From contig OY759218.1 of NCBI GenBank assembly GCA_963662175.1, positions 51,281,427 to 51,345,426 of the forward strand: DNA of 64,000 bases. Reading direction: 5' to 3'. Source of the DNA: Aradus depressus (Eukaryota > Arthropoda > Insecta > Hemiptera > Aradidae). The notes under the pieces are model-generated. The model saw only the letters and a list, made by a program, of their open reading frames with translations, did no database searches and was not told the origin of the DNA. Positions 54,825 to 63,870 of the stretch are shown piece after piece; the stretch's first letter is position 1; each line of letters opens with the position of its first letter. The translations under genes and the position numbers were made by a program.

Positions 54825-55170
54825 AGGTGAATCACTGGCAATGTACTTCCGCAGAACGAATTTATCACTTATATATTCGCTCTCTCTCTAAAACCAATCG
54901 GCCGTTTGAGATGAAAATTCATGAGACTTTTTAGGAGTTAGAATGCACATACTATAATTTGTATCAGTATATTTATTACATCGGTAGTTATTGGGTTCTT
55001 TGAGTCGAGCCTCCTCCTCTTTTATTTTTGCGATCAGCGGGTTGGAAAACATGAAATTCCGGGGAAAACTCAACACCAAATTCCAGAACGATTACAAAAC
55101 TTTCCCTATACCTCCTGTAGCAGGGGTATGTGACTGAGAACACGATAACTCCTCATACAATGAATGTATC
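54825..55170 (-). repeat. DR-1 copy
   Basis: AGAGGTGAATCACTGGCAAT, TCGGTAGTTATTGGGTTCTT and CTTTCCCTATACCTCCTGTA (hairpin end). Confidence 0.6.
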
Positions 55171-55664
55171 TTAAAATCCTGCCTTTGCCCTCGCTGTTTA
55201 TATTTGAAACATTAATGGTTATTAGGAAAAATAGAAATATTTTCTCTCTCAACAATACTAGTCATGATTACGATACCAGGAAGAAAGAAAACTTTCGGAT
55301 AACTAAACACTGCTCTTCTCTTTTTGAAAAAAGTATAACTCATAAAGGAATTAATTTATTTAATACCCTTCCCCACTTCTTGAAGTCAATAGATACAATA
55401 AAAAATTTTTAATTTCAACTAAAAATGTTCATGTTAGAGGAAACCCTTTACACGGAAACGGAATTTTATTCTCACTGTTCAAAAAGAATAATATAATCAC
55501 AATAAAGAATAGTGTTTCATATCCAAAAACATAATTTGATACAAAGCTTTCATTTTTATTTTTTGGGCGGAGTTCCTCCACACCTTAAAGGTCATTCCAA
55601 TGTACGTTATTGTTTTATTTATTCATTTATAATTTTTTATTTATTTAGACTTTTTTATAGATTC
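55171..55664. other. No recognised gene; weak coding-like stretch
   Basis: A plus frame at 55164-55412 reads NNTSHDYDTRKKENFRITKH then NLFNTLPHFLKSI. The pattern H-DYDTR, then G-x-x-LFN-LP is seen at the end of many insect non-LTR ORF2 proteins, so this may be a LINE C-terminal piece leading into the 3' UTR at 55665. Moderate support only. Confidence 0.45.
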
Positions 55665-56100
55665 ATTTTTAATTGATTAATCTATATATATATATATTAT
55701 TTTTCATATATTGTTATAGTTACATTGTTTTCTTTGTTTTCTATATCTCGCACATTGGGACCTGATGATGGCACGTAAGAACGTCCCGAAACATCGTTGG
55801 GATAAAAACACTTCCGAAGAGTTATCTTAATTTTTATTAAATTGAAAAATGTGTCTACTTATTATAAACGTATCATGTATTAATTTTGTTTCTGTACTCA
55901 TATATTTTTAAGTATTTATTTGTTCAGTTTCTATTATTTTCATTTTACTTTTTTTAATAGTTTTGTTATTACTACTAACTATAAGTGTATTAGACTCAAG
56001 TAGTTATAAATCTAATTTATAAGCTATCTTAATGTATAAATTCTTTTGACGTATCCTATTACCATGTACTGGTTTAATGGAAATAAATTTATTATTATTA
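55665..56100 (+). mobile_element. LINE-like 3' UTR (family C), copy 1
   Basis: Near-identical over about 420 bp to 62655-63075: TTCTATATCTCGCACATTGG, ACCTGATGATGGCACGTAAG, CCCGAAACATCGTTGGGAT, then TGTACTGGTTTAATGGAAAT with a TTA-repeat tail. The upstream frame at 55164-55412 may be the end of its ORF2. The hammerhead-like word lies at 55761-55796. Confidence 0.65.
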
Positions 56101-56515
56101 TCGACGCGAAATATGGGCAAATCAGTCAAATCGGAAAAAAGAAAGAGGAGTTGGGGGGGGGGGGGGGGGGGGGGGGGGGAGCTAAACACAAAAACTTTAA
56201 TAACTGCCTATGTAATGAATGTATCGACATGAAATTTCATATTTAAAGTCAGAACCCAATAAGGACATAACCTGTCGAATTTCAGCGATATCAGCTGAAG
56301 GAAAGGGGGGGGGTTAAGGGGGCTCTATTCAAATACCCCAATAACTGCCAAAATAATGAATTTATGGATACAAAATTTAGTATGAGGATTTATGAGCTCC
56401 TATGTGAGTCAGTTATTGAATATTAGCGCAAACGGTCGACTGGTTTAGGAGAGGGAGCGAACATTCAATTGATTATTTCGTGGTGGGGAAGTACATATTC
56501 GGTTATTCACCGACG
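56095..56515 (+). repeat. DR-1 copy with long poly-G
   Basis: A G run of about 27 at 56153-56180 lies at the usual GGGGGGATC position. Then come TAATAACTGCCTATGTAATG, GCAAACGGTCGACTGGTTTA and the right end GGTTATTCACCGACGA. Confidence 0.7.
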
Positions 56516-56559
56516 ACTTTTTGAGTCCGCGTCAGGAGGATTTACAACGGAGATTTATT

Positions 56560-57080
56560 TTTTAGAACTAATTCAAGGTTGAGATTACATTAAGTACATG
56601 AACCTCATTTGGTGTAATGTCCTCCATGTACTCCTAACTCGGGCTGAAGGAACCAACATCTCTATAGGTGTCAGCTCTTTTCTTGCTCTAAAACCGACTT
56701 TGTTGCAACTTTGTTCTCTATTTATTCAACTTATTTTCAATAAAGTATTTTTCCTAGAGGCTTTGTACTTTGTGGAGTTTAGAAAAACCGATAATGTTTC
56801 TTCTCTAGGCAGGCTGATGAAGGTGTTTTTTTTAAAGCTGTCTGTAACTGAAGACCTCCTCTTTCTACTCTGAGGTAATTGCGTTTTCAATTTATTCAAT
56901 GGGATAGGAAACCATTCAATAAATTGAAACCTTAATCCCGTTCGTTCCAATTGAACAGGGATAGCTACCGTTTGCAACGTGTAGCTTTGGAAGGGAACGC
57001 CAGTCTTTCTGCCCCAGTTGGGAGTCCACGAGTAGCGGAACCAGGTAGGCAGCTCGGGAGGGGGAGAGGCCACTGACACT
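56560..57080 (-). other. Unrecognised open frames (117 codons minus, 91 codons plus)
   Basis: The minus frame 56726-57079 and plus frame 56598-56873 overlap. Neither carries a motif I recognise. The minus frame includes GVPFQSYTLQTVAIPVQLER. It may be a fragment of an old element or incidental. Confidence 0.2.
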
Positions 57081-57264
57081 TATTAAAACTTATGTGTAGA
57101 AAAGGAGGGAGGGGAAGGGATACAAGGAAAGTTATTAAAGACATTAATTATATAATAATAATAACAATGATAAAATTATTTATCAATAAAATTAATGAGA
57201 ATAAAAGTGTTTTTCATTGTTTAATAGCAATTTTTATTTTTAAAAAATTTAGAAAATAATTAAA

Positions 57265-57296
<32 letters not shown>

Positions 57297-57358
57297 GATA
57301 TAGATATATATATAATATATATAGATTATAAATCAAAGGAATATATTCAATTTACAAT
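57081..57358. other. AT-rich with TA microsatellite
   Basis: TA repeats at 57265-57325; no gene. Confidence 0.4.
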
Positions 57359-58247
57359 ATTCAACAGTTGACTGGGCTCCTAAATCCTCATACTAAAGTT
57401 TGTGTCGATACATTCGATACATCGGCAGTTATTGGAGTTTTGTAGTTAAAGCTCCCCCTCATGCATTCCCTTTGGTCGGTTTGGCGAAATTCAACAGTTG
57501 ACTGGGCTCCTAAATCCTCATACTAAAGTTTGTGTCGATACATTCGATACATCGGCAGTTATTGGAGTTTTGTAGTTAAAGCTCCCCTTCATGCATTCCC
57601 TTTGGTCGGTTTGGCGAAATTCAACAGTTGACTGGGCTCCTAAATCCTCATACTAAAGTTTGTGTCGATACATTCGTTACATCGGCAGTTATTGGAGTTT
57701 TGTAGTTAAAGCTCCCCCTCATGCATTCCCTTTGGTCGGTTTGGCGAAATTCAACAGTTGACTGGGCTCCTAAATCCTCATACTAAAGTTTGTGTCGATA
57801 CATTCGATACATCGGCAGTTATTGGAGTTTTGTAGTTAAAGCTCCCCCTCATGCATTCCCTTTGGTCGGTTTGGCGAAATTCAACAGTTGACTGGGCTCC
57901 TAAATCCTCATACTAAAGTTTGTGTCGATACATTCGATACATCGGCAGTTATTGGAGTTTTGTAGTTAAGGCTCCCCCTCATGCATTCCCTTTGGTCGGT
58001 TTGGCGAAATTCAACAGTTGACTGGGCTCCTAAATCCTCATACTAAAGTTTGTGTCGATACATTCGATACATCGGCAGTTATTGGAGTTTTGTAGTTAAA
58101 GCTCCCCCTCATGCATTCCCTTTGGTCGGTTTGGCGAAATTCAACAGTTGACTGGGCTCCTAAATCCTCATACTAAAGTTTGTGTCGATACATTCGATAC
58201 ATCGGCAGTTATTGGAGTTTTGGAGTTAAGGCTCCCCCTAATGCATT
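57359..58247 (-). repeat. 130-bp tandem array derived from DR-1 (left arm, about 7 units)
   Basis: ATTCAACAGTTGACTGGGCT starts units at 57359, 57489, 57619, 57749, 57879, 58009 and 58139, exactly 130 bp apart. The unit corresponds to the DR-1 interior (ATATTCAACAG to TCGGCAGTTATTGGAGTTTT and CCTTTGGTCGG). The last unit carries a variant, TTTTGGAGTTAAGGCTCCCC, shared only with the first copy after the LINE. Confidence 0.95.
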
Positions 58248-58381
58248 AGTGCATTGAGTGATCAACTTGAATACAGTGGATACATATCACAAACCTGATA
58301 CAAATCTTACCTTAACTACGTAGTTTTCATATCACTATATTACGTAGGTACAGATTTAAATGTTACAAACTGATACAAGGA

Positions 58382-59350
58382 ATGAAAAGTAGTAACATTA
58401 AGTCTTATTTTTCACCTACTTCAAGCAAAAGGCCACGTAGCAGCAGTTCGCCTGAAATAGGTTCCTATCCCAGGAAAACTGAAGTTTCTAAACGGCCTGT
58501 TGTTAACAAAAGGTCAGTGAAAATGGATATAGGGGATACAAATAAATTCATGTCAGATATAGGCAATTTAATGAGCACTATGTTAGATGAAAAACTGTCA
58601 AAACTTGCCACTAAAGAAGACATCGTTGGGTTAGAGAATAAAGTTGCGGAACTAGTAAATGATAATAAACAGATCAATAAGGAACTTTTAAAAATTAAGG
58701 AAGAGAATAATATTTTGAAAAAGGAACTTTTATATTTAGACAGAAAATCCCGAAAAAACAATTTAATCTTTAGAGGTTTAAGTTCTGGCATGAATTGTGA
58801 TGAATCGGTGAGCGACCTTTGTGGGAACGTATTAAATGCAGGTCAAGTGAAAATTAATTATGCAAGAGCTATTGTAGCTAGGAGCGCTAATAGTTCGGGA
58901 AAGGCCCCTATATTGGTTGAATTCTCAAATCGCAGTGATGTAGTTAACGTTTTGAAGAACTCACATAGACTGCGAGGGACGGGCTTGGCAATTCATGAGG
59001 ACTTCCCTGGAAGGATGCGCGAGGACCGTAAACGATTGTACGAAATAAAGAAGAATATCGTGCAGAAAGACAACGGTTATCGTGTCATTATTAGAGAGGA
59101 TTTTTTAATATTTAAAAACAGAAAATTCTCCTGGATGGATGGTAAACTGATGTGTGGGAATGAAGATGGAAACAAGATACTCTCGGAACTGTTGCAGATA
59201 GCTCCGGCCCCAACAGAGCAGTGGAATATATCAGGAGGACCGGGACCCAGGACTTCATCTGGTGGACCGGGACAAGGGACGGGAGCAGGCGGACCGAGGC
59301 AGGGGACTGCAGCAACAGCAGGTTCAAACAATAACCAACCTGTAATATAG
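58382..59350 (+). CDS. LINE ORF1 protein (coiled coil plus L1-like RRM), 322 residues
   Basis: Nucleic-acid-binding ORF1p that packages LINE RNA. A basic Ser/Pro-rich N-terminus (1-50) is followed by a coiled coil at about 66-124 (heptads through LENKVAELVNDNKQINKELL), then a hinge and RRM-like domain from RKNNLIFRGL (125-134) through ILVEFSNRSDVVNVLKN (177-193). A C-terminal domain spans about 205-255 (EDFPGRMREDRKRLYEIKK). The end is a Gly-rich run with three GGP-containing repeats (284-310). There are no zinc knuckles. The trimerising coiled-coil/RRM layout is shared by L1-like ORF1 in several LINE clades. The frame is intact. Start ATG at 58382 is the first in frame after the 5' UTR. It stops with TAG, after which the same frame continues as ORF2. 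Confidence 0.85.
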   Translation: MKSSNIKSYFSPTSSKRPRSSSSPEIGSYPRKTEVSKRPVVNKRSVKMDIGDTNKFMSDIGNLMSTMLDEKLSKLATKEDIVGLENKVAELVNDNKQINKELLKIKEENNILKKELLYLDRKSRKNNLIFRGLSSGMNCDESVSDLCGNVLNAGQVKINYARAIVARSANSSGKAPILVEFSNRSDVVNVLKNSHRLRGTGLAIHEDFPGRMREDRKRLYEIKKNIVQKDNGYRVIIREDFLIFKNRKFSWMDGKLMCGNEDGNKILSELLQIAPAPTEQWNISGGPGPRTSSGGPGQGTGAGGPRQGTAATAGSNNNQPVI

Positions 59351-60275
59351 CAAATAAAAAAACCTGTCTCTCATGTGAACCTCAATACTAACCCTACTAA
59401 CCCAATTAATGAAATAAAAATTTTAAGTTATAATGTAGCAGGTTTATCTAATAAATTTACCTGCGTAAATTTTTTTTAACTATGTAAAAAGCTTTGATCT
59501 GTTTTTGCTTTATGAAACATTCATAGAAGAGAAAAATTATGATTTTTTTAAAAATATATATAGTGACTTTAAGATTATGTGGGTGCCCGCAATCAAAAGC
59601 AGTAATTATGGAAGGGCAAGTGGGGGGCATTTATATGATATTAAAAAAGATAGTTTAATAAATGAAAATGCTAACTTTGAAAAGGTAGCGAATGTAAATG
59701 TTATAAATATTCAAATAAATCAATACAAATTAGTAGTTATCCCGACTTATCTAAACTACAATAAATGGGGAACAGACTTTGCTAGGATCACAGATTTTTT
59801 TCAACTTCAGAAAAACCAAAATTATTTAATTTTAGGAGACCTCAATGCAAGAATAGCAGACAATGAGATAATCCCTGAGGAGCTGCTCGTAGAAAACAAT
59901 AGACTCACTTGTACTAGGAAATCAAAAGACTCAGTTAAGGACAGTAGGGGGACAAAGCTTCTGGAACTACTCGAGGATCATGACCTGGTAATTTTAGACG
60001 GGAGGACCTCGAGCGATGTAGATAGAGAACTAACATTTTTGGGTAAAATGGGCCACTCAACGATAGATATTTGCGCTGTGTCCTCAGGTTGCCTATCGCT
60101 AGTCAAAGATTTTGAAGTGGGTTTGGAAATGTATTCGGACCATCTCCCTACTATCGCTACACTGTTTAATAATAACGTTAGCGATTCTAGAAGCAAGGGA
60201 AACTCTATAATATATTATTTTTTATACAATTATAGTTATTTTATGTTTAAATATATGTCATTATATTTGATTTAA
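59351..60275 (+). pseudogene. LINE ORF2 N-terminal endonuclease (EEP), RT missing
   Basis: Directly continues the ORF1 frame after the amber codon. Motifs: SYNVAGL (Asn, 59426-59446), then after a one-base excess in a T7 run (59471-59477) LLYETF (Glu), VVIPTYLNYNKWG (Tyr), LILGDLNAR (Asp/Asn, 59835-59852), HSTIDICAV and MYSDHLPTIA (Asp/His). All the usual DNase I-like catalytic motifs are present, so the endonuclease domain is complete apart from that frameshift. After SDHLP the frame runs about 40 residues of low-complexity sequence and stops. The normal 500-plus residues of reverse transcriptase are absent. The T-run change could be a mutation or a sequencing error. Confidence 0.8.
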
Positions 60276-60513
60276 GTTAGTAACATGACAATTCTCTTTA
60301 CTTTATTCAAGAAGGTATTTACTTTCTTTTTTTAACAATTAAAAATAAAAACTAACTCCACTAACAAGCAAGGAGAGAGGACATGTCCAACCCGACAGAC
60401 GGTCAAAGGACCATTGTCTAATGATGTACTGTTTTTTTTTTAATTTTTTTTGGTTTACTTTTCTGTATTTATCTTTCCTAAATAAACATCTTTATCTATC
60501 TATCTATCTATCT
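60276..60513 (+). other. LINE 3' UTR with TCTA tail
   Basis: ACAAGCAAGGAGAGAGGACA, CCCGACAGACGGTCAAAGG, then T-rich and TATC repeats. A short-motif tail instead of poly(A) is common in several insect LINE clades. Confidence 0.7.
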
Positions 60514-61390
60514 ATACATTCGTTACATCGGCAGTTATTGGAGTTTTGGAGTTAAGGCTCCCCCTAATGCATTCCGATTGGTCGGTTTGGCGAAATTCAA
60601 CAGTTGACTGGGCTCCTAAATCCTCTTACTAAAGTTTGTGTCGATACATTCGTTACATCGGCAGTTATTGGAGTTTTGTAGTTAAGGCTCTCCCTAATGC
60701 ATTCCCTTTGGTCGGTTTGGCGAAATCCAACAGTTGACTGGGCTCCTAAATCCTCTTACTAAAGTTTGTGTCGATACATTCGTTACATCGGCAGTTATTG
60801 GAGTTTTGTAGTTAAGGCTCCCCCTAATGCATTCCCTTTGGTCAGTTTGGCGAAATTCAAGTTTACCGAGCTCCAAAATATGAAAAAAAAAATGCTCTCC
60901 CTAATGCATTCCCTTTGGTTTGTGTCGATACATTAAAGTTTGTGTCGATACATTCGTTACATCGGCAGTTATTGGAGTTTTGTAGTAAAGGCTCCCCCTA
61001 ATGCATTCCCTTTGGTCGGTTTGGCGAAATTCAACAGTTGACTGGGGGCTCCTAAATCCTCTTACTAAAGTTTGTGTCGATACATTCGTTACATCGGCAG
61101 TTATTGGAGTTTTGTAGTTAAGGCTCCCCCTAATGCATTCCCTTTGGTCAGTTTGGCGAAATTCAAGTTTACCGAGCTCCAAAATATGAAAAAAAAAATG
61201 CTCTCCCTAATGCATTCCCTTTGGTTTGTGTCGATACATTAAAGTTTGTGTCGATACATTCGTTACATCGGCAGTTATTGGAGTTTTGTAGTTAAGGCTC
61301 CCCCTAATGCATTCCCTTTGGTCAGTTTGGCGAAATTCAAGTTTACCGAGCTCCAGAATACAAATATGAAAAAAAAAATGTGTGTGTGTG
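60514..61390 (-). repeat. 130-bp array derived from DR-1 (right arm, irregular)
   Basis: Units like those at 57359-58247 but with an AAGGCTCCCCCTAATGC variant. Larger blocks with AAGTTTACCGAGCTCC and AAAAAAAAATGCTCTCC recur at 60855 and 61163, about 300 bp apart, so a secondary duplication is superimposed. Minus frames of 60-93 codons are repeat artefacts. Confidence 0.88.
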
Positions 61391-61700
61391 TCTGTGAACA
61401 CGATAACTCATGATAGAATGAATATATCGACACAAAATGTTATATGTGAATCCAAAACTCTCTGTAGACGACACTTATTTCAGACAAATCGACCAAAGGG
61501 GATAGGGGAGGTTTAACTTAACTCAAAACTCTAATAACTGCCGATGAAATTAATATATCGACACAAAAATTAGTATTAGGGTTTAGAAGCCCGTATGTAA
61601 GTCAACTGTTGAATATTACGGAAAATGGTCGAATGGGTTTGAAGGGGACGCTAAAGGATTATTAATTTATTTGTTCTGGGGAAGTTATGCCGGTGATTCA
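61391..61700 (+). repeat. DR-1 copy, interior and right end
   Basis: CACGATAACTCATGATAGAA, GACCAAAGGGGATAGGGGAG, AATAACTGCCGATGAAATT and the right end GCCGGTGATTCATGGACGA. Confidence 0.65.
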
Positions 61701-61868
61701 TGGACGACTTTTTTCAGGTCGAGAAACATGAACTTTCATTAGCTTCAACCTTGAGAGATCAAATTTTACTTGTGGTTTCATAAGTCCATAAATAATAAAA
61801 CCTATTGATTTTGAGTATGCACAACAAGAGATTTGCCGGTTTTGGGGAATGGATGTCCTCATTATAAG
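61701..61868. other. Short spacer
   Basis: GTCGAGAAACATGAACTTTC resembles DR-1; nothing else. Confidence 0.35.
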
Positions 61869-62290
61869 ACTGGGTCCCCCCGTGTCTAGGTGTGGTTACA
61901 AAGTTGGTTCCTCTAGGACCACCTAGAACGTGTTTATCACTAAGTCGTAAGTCGAAGTGAAGTTTCCACGGCCGGTTCCAGCACATCGTTATTTCTCTCT
62001 CCTCCCAGTCCTCCAAAACAACGTAAATGTTATGTAAAACTGGGTCCCCCCGTGTCTAGGTGTGGTTACAAAGTTGATTCCTCTAGGACCACCTAGAACG
62101 TGTTTATCACCAAATCGTAAGTCGAAGTGAAGTTTCCACGGCCGGATCCGACACATCGTTATTTCTCTCTCCTCCCAGTCCTCCAAAACAACGTAAATGT
62201 TGTGTAAAACTGGGCCCCCCGTGTCTAGATGAGGTTACAAAGTTGGTTCCTCTAGGACCACCTAGAAAGTGTTTATCACAAAGTCGTGAA
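61869..62290. repeat. 170-bp tandem repeat, about 2.5 units
   Basis: ACTGGGTCCCCCCGTGTCTA starts at 61869 and 62039 and, as a variant, 62209. It contains GGTTCCTCTAGGACCACCTA and CCTCCCAGTCCTCCAAAAC. Short minus frames repeat with it. The third unit is cut off by the SINE insertion. Confidence 0.9.
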
Positions 62291-62302
62291 TATATTATTT
62301 TC

Positions 62303-62648
62303 GAGGGCGCCGGTAGCTCAGTGGTATGCGTGCTTGACTTCTGAGCTCAAGAACGTGGGTTCGTAACCCGACCGAGGCCCTTAGTTTATTTTATCTGGGA
62401 GGTAAAATAAACTTAAGCACGCCGTCCTTCAGATGGGACGTTAAGCGATGGTCCCGAGCCTGTACGATGTCAGGTACTCGTTAAAGACCCCTACCCTAGG
62501 TGAATAAAAATTTAGGGTAGGCAAAATTTAGGACTCCCACAGTAGAGTCGGGCTCATGTCCACCAGAGTGACGATAGAGCGCTCTGGTAGTAGGCGATAT
62601 GACCTCGTAGTTAAAGCCCGGGCATGAGTCATAAAACCTAACCTAACC
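62303..62648 (+). mobile_element. Full-length tRNA-derived SINE with 12-bp TSD
   Basis: Flanked by TATATTATTTTC at 62291-62302 and 62649-62660. The head has an A box (GGTAGCTCAGTGGT) and a B box (GTGGGTTCGTAACCC), with acceptor-like GGGCGCC. The body holds the CCTTCAGATGGGACGTTAAG domain, CCCGAGCCTGTACGATGTC, CTACCCTAGGTGAATAAAAA, and ends GGGCATGAGTCATAAAACC with a CTAAC-repeat tail. The CTTC-GATGGGACGTTAA core resembles central domains shared by tRNA-SINEs across invertebrates. It is transcribed, if at all, by RNA polymerase III and mobilised by a LINE in trans. This copy is the reference for the others in the window. Confidence 0.92.
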
Positions 62649-62654
62649 TATATT

Positions 62655-63075
62655 ATTTTCTTTTATATATTTTTTATTGTTACATTGTTTTCTTTTTCTC
62701 TTCTAAATCTCGCACATTGGGACCTGATGAAGGGACATAGGAACGTCCCGAAACATCGTTGTGATAAAGACACTTCCGGAAGAGTTTTCAAAAATAGTTA
62801 TCTTAATTTTCATGAAATTGAAAAATGTATCTACTTATTATAAATGTATATATGTATTAATATCAATATTTTTTGTACTCATTTATTTTTAAGTATTTAT
62901 TTATTCAATTTTTATTCATTTCATTTTACTTTTTAAATAGTTTTGTTACTATTAATAATACGCGTGTTAGACTCAAGTAGTTATAAATCTAATTTATAAG
63001 CTATCTTAATGTATAAATTCTTTTTACCTACCTATCCTATTACCATGTATTGGTTTAACGGAAATAAAAAAAAAA
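62655..63075 (+). mobile_element. LINE-like 3' UTR (family C), copy 2
   Basis: AATCTCGCACATTGGGACCT, GATGAAGGGACATAGGAACG and CCCGAAACATCGTTGTGAT, ending ATGTATTGGTTTAACGGAAA with an A-rich tail. In the hammerhead-like word CTGATGA, a GGGAC/GTCCC stem and GAAAC are all intact. It matches 55665-56100. Confidence 0.65.
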
Positions 63076-63284
63076 TTCGTTATTTTTATTTTTTCCCCTG
63101 AAGCTACAAGTCCTATTTTCATTATAAAACTTTTATTATTATTATATTATTGCGATATTTATTATCACTTGTTAAAGATGGAAATTATTAAATTCCAACA
63201 AGATAAACTAATTTAAATATGATATGGAATCAAATTCAGACGATCTGTAAAATAATCCCATGAACAAAAATGTTTAAAAAAATG
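63076..63284. other. No recognisable feature
   Basis: AT-rich. Confidence 0.35.
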
Positions 63285-63870
63285 TCATCCGTGTATGACC
63301 GGCAATGAACTTGCCCAGAACGAATTAATCAATTAACTCGATTAAGGCTCCCCCTCAAAGCCACACAACAGTTTGAGCTAATATACAACAGTTGACTTAC
63401 ATCGAGGCTCCTGAATACTCATGCAAAATTTTGTGTCGATAAACTTTATCATTACATGGGCAGTTATTGGGGTTTTTGAATTGAGCCCCTTCCCTTCGGA
63501 CGATATCGATGAAATTTGTCAGGTCATGTCCTTATTGGATTTTGTTATGAGGTTTTGAATTCACATATGAAATTTTGTGTCGACACAATCGTTACAAAGG
63601 CAGTTATTAGAGTTTTTGGGTTTTCAAGCCTACCCCCTAATCTCTCTTCATTTGTCTAAAAATCGATAGGTGCTGGATTCACATATAAAATGTCGAATCG
63701 ATACATTCATTCTATCGTGAGCTATCAAGTTCACAGACACATAGGCATAATTTTTTTTTTCATATTTTTATTCTGGAGATTGGAAAACATGAAATTCCGT
63801 TGAAAACTCCGCGTCGAATTTTCGACAGACTACATGCATGACTTCCCTTATATGCTTTGTAGAGCTGGGC
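63285..63870 (-). repeat. DR-1 copy, nearly complete
   Basis: From the ACCGGCAATGAACTTGCCCA end (palindrome decayed), through GGCAGTTATTGGGGTTTTTG, GGCAGTTATTAGAGTTTTTG, TTCGGACGATATCGATG and TTGAAAACTCCGCGTCG, to the hairpin-end region CTTCCCTTATATGCTTTGTA. Confidence 0.7.

Larger units (their letters stand above)
58248..60513 (+). mobile_element. Internally deleted LINE inserted in the 130-bp array
   Basis: Contains ORF1 (58382-59350), the endonuclease part of ORF2 (59351-60275) and a 3' UTR ending in TCTATCTATCTATCTATC. No RT motifs lie between the endonuclease and the 3' UTR, so a large internal deletion is inferred. Flanked by a 59-bp duplication (58189-58247 and 60515-60573) with one mismatch. 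Confidence 0.8.

Noticed and set aside
58465..58791. 108-codon minus-strand ORF
   Set aside because: Antisense of LINE ORF1; A-rich coding strand gives an open T-rich complement.
62303..62378. tRNA gene
   Set aside because: A and B boxes are present but acceptor and anticodon stems do not close, and it is joined to a SINE body with a target duplication. The same reasoning applies to 51108 and 21925-22120.
62636..62650. Insect telomeric repeat (CCTAA)n
   Set aside because: Only about three units, located exactly at the SINE 3' tail; other copies of the SINE have a different short tail.
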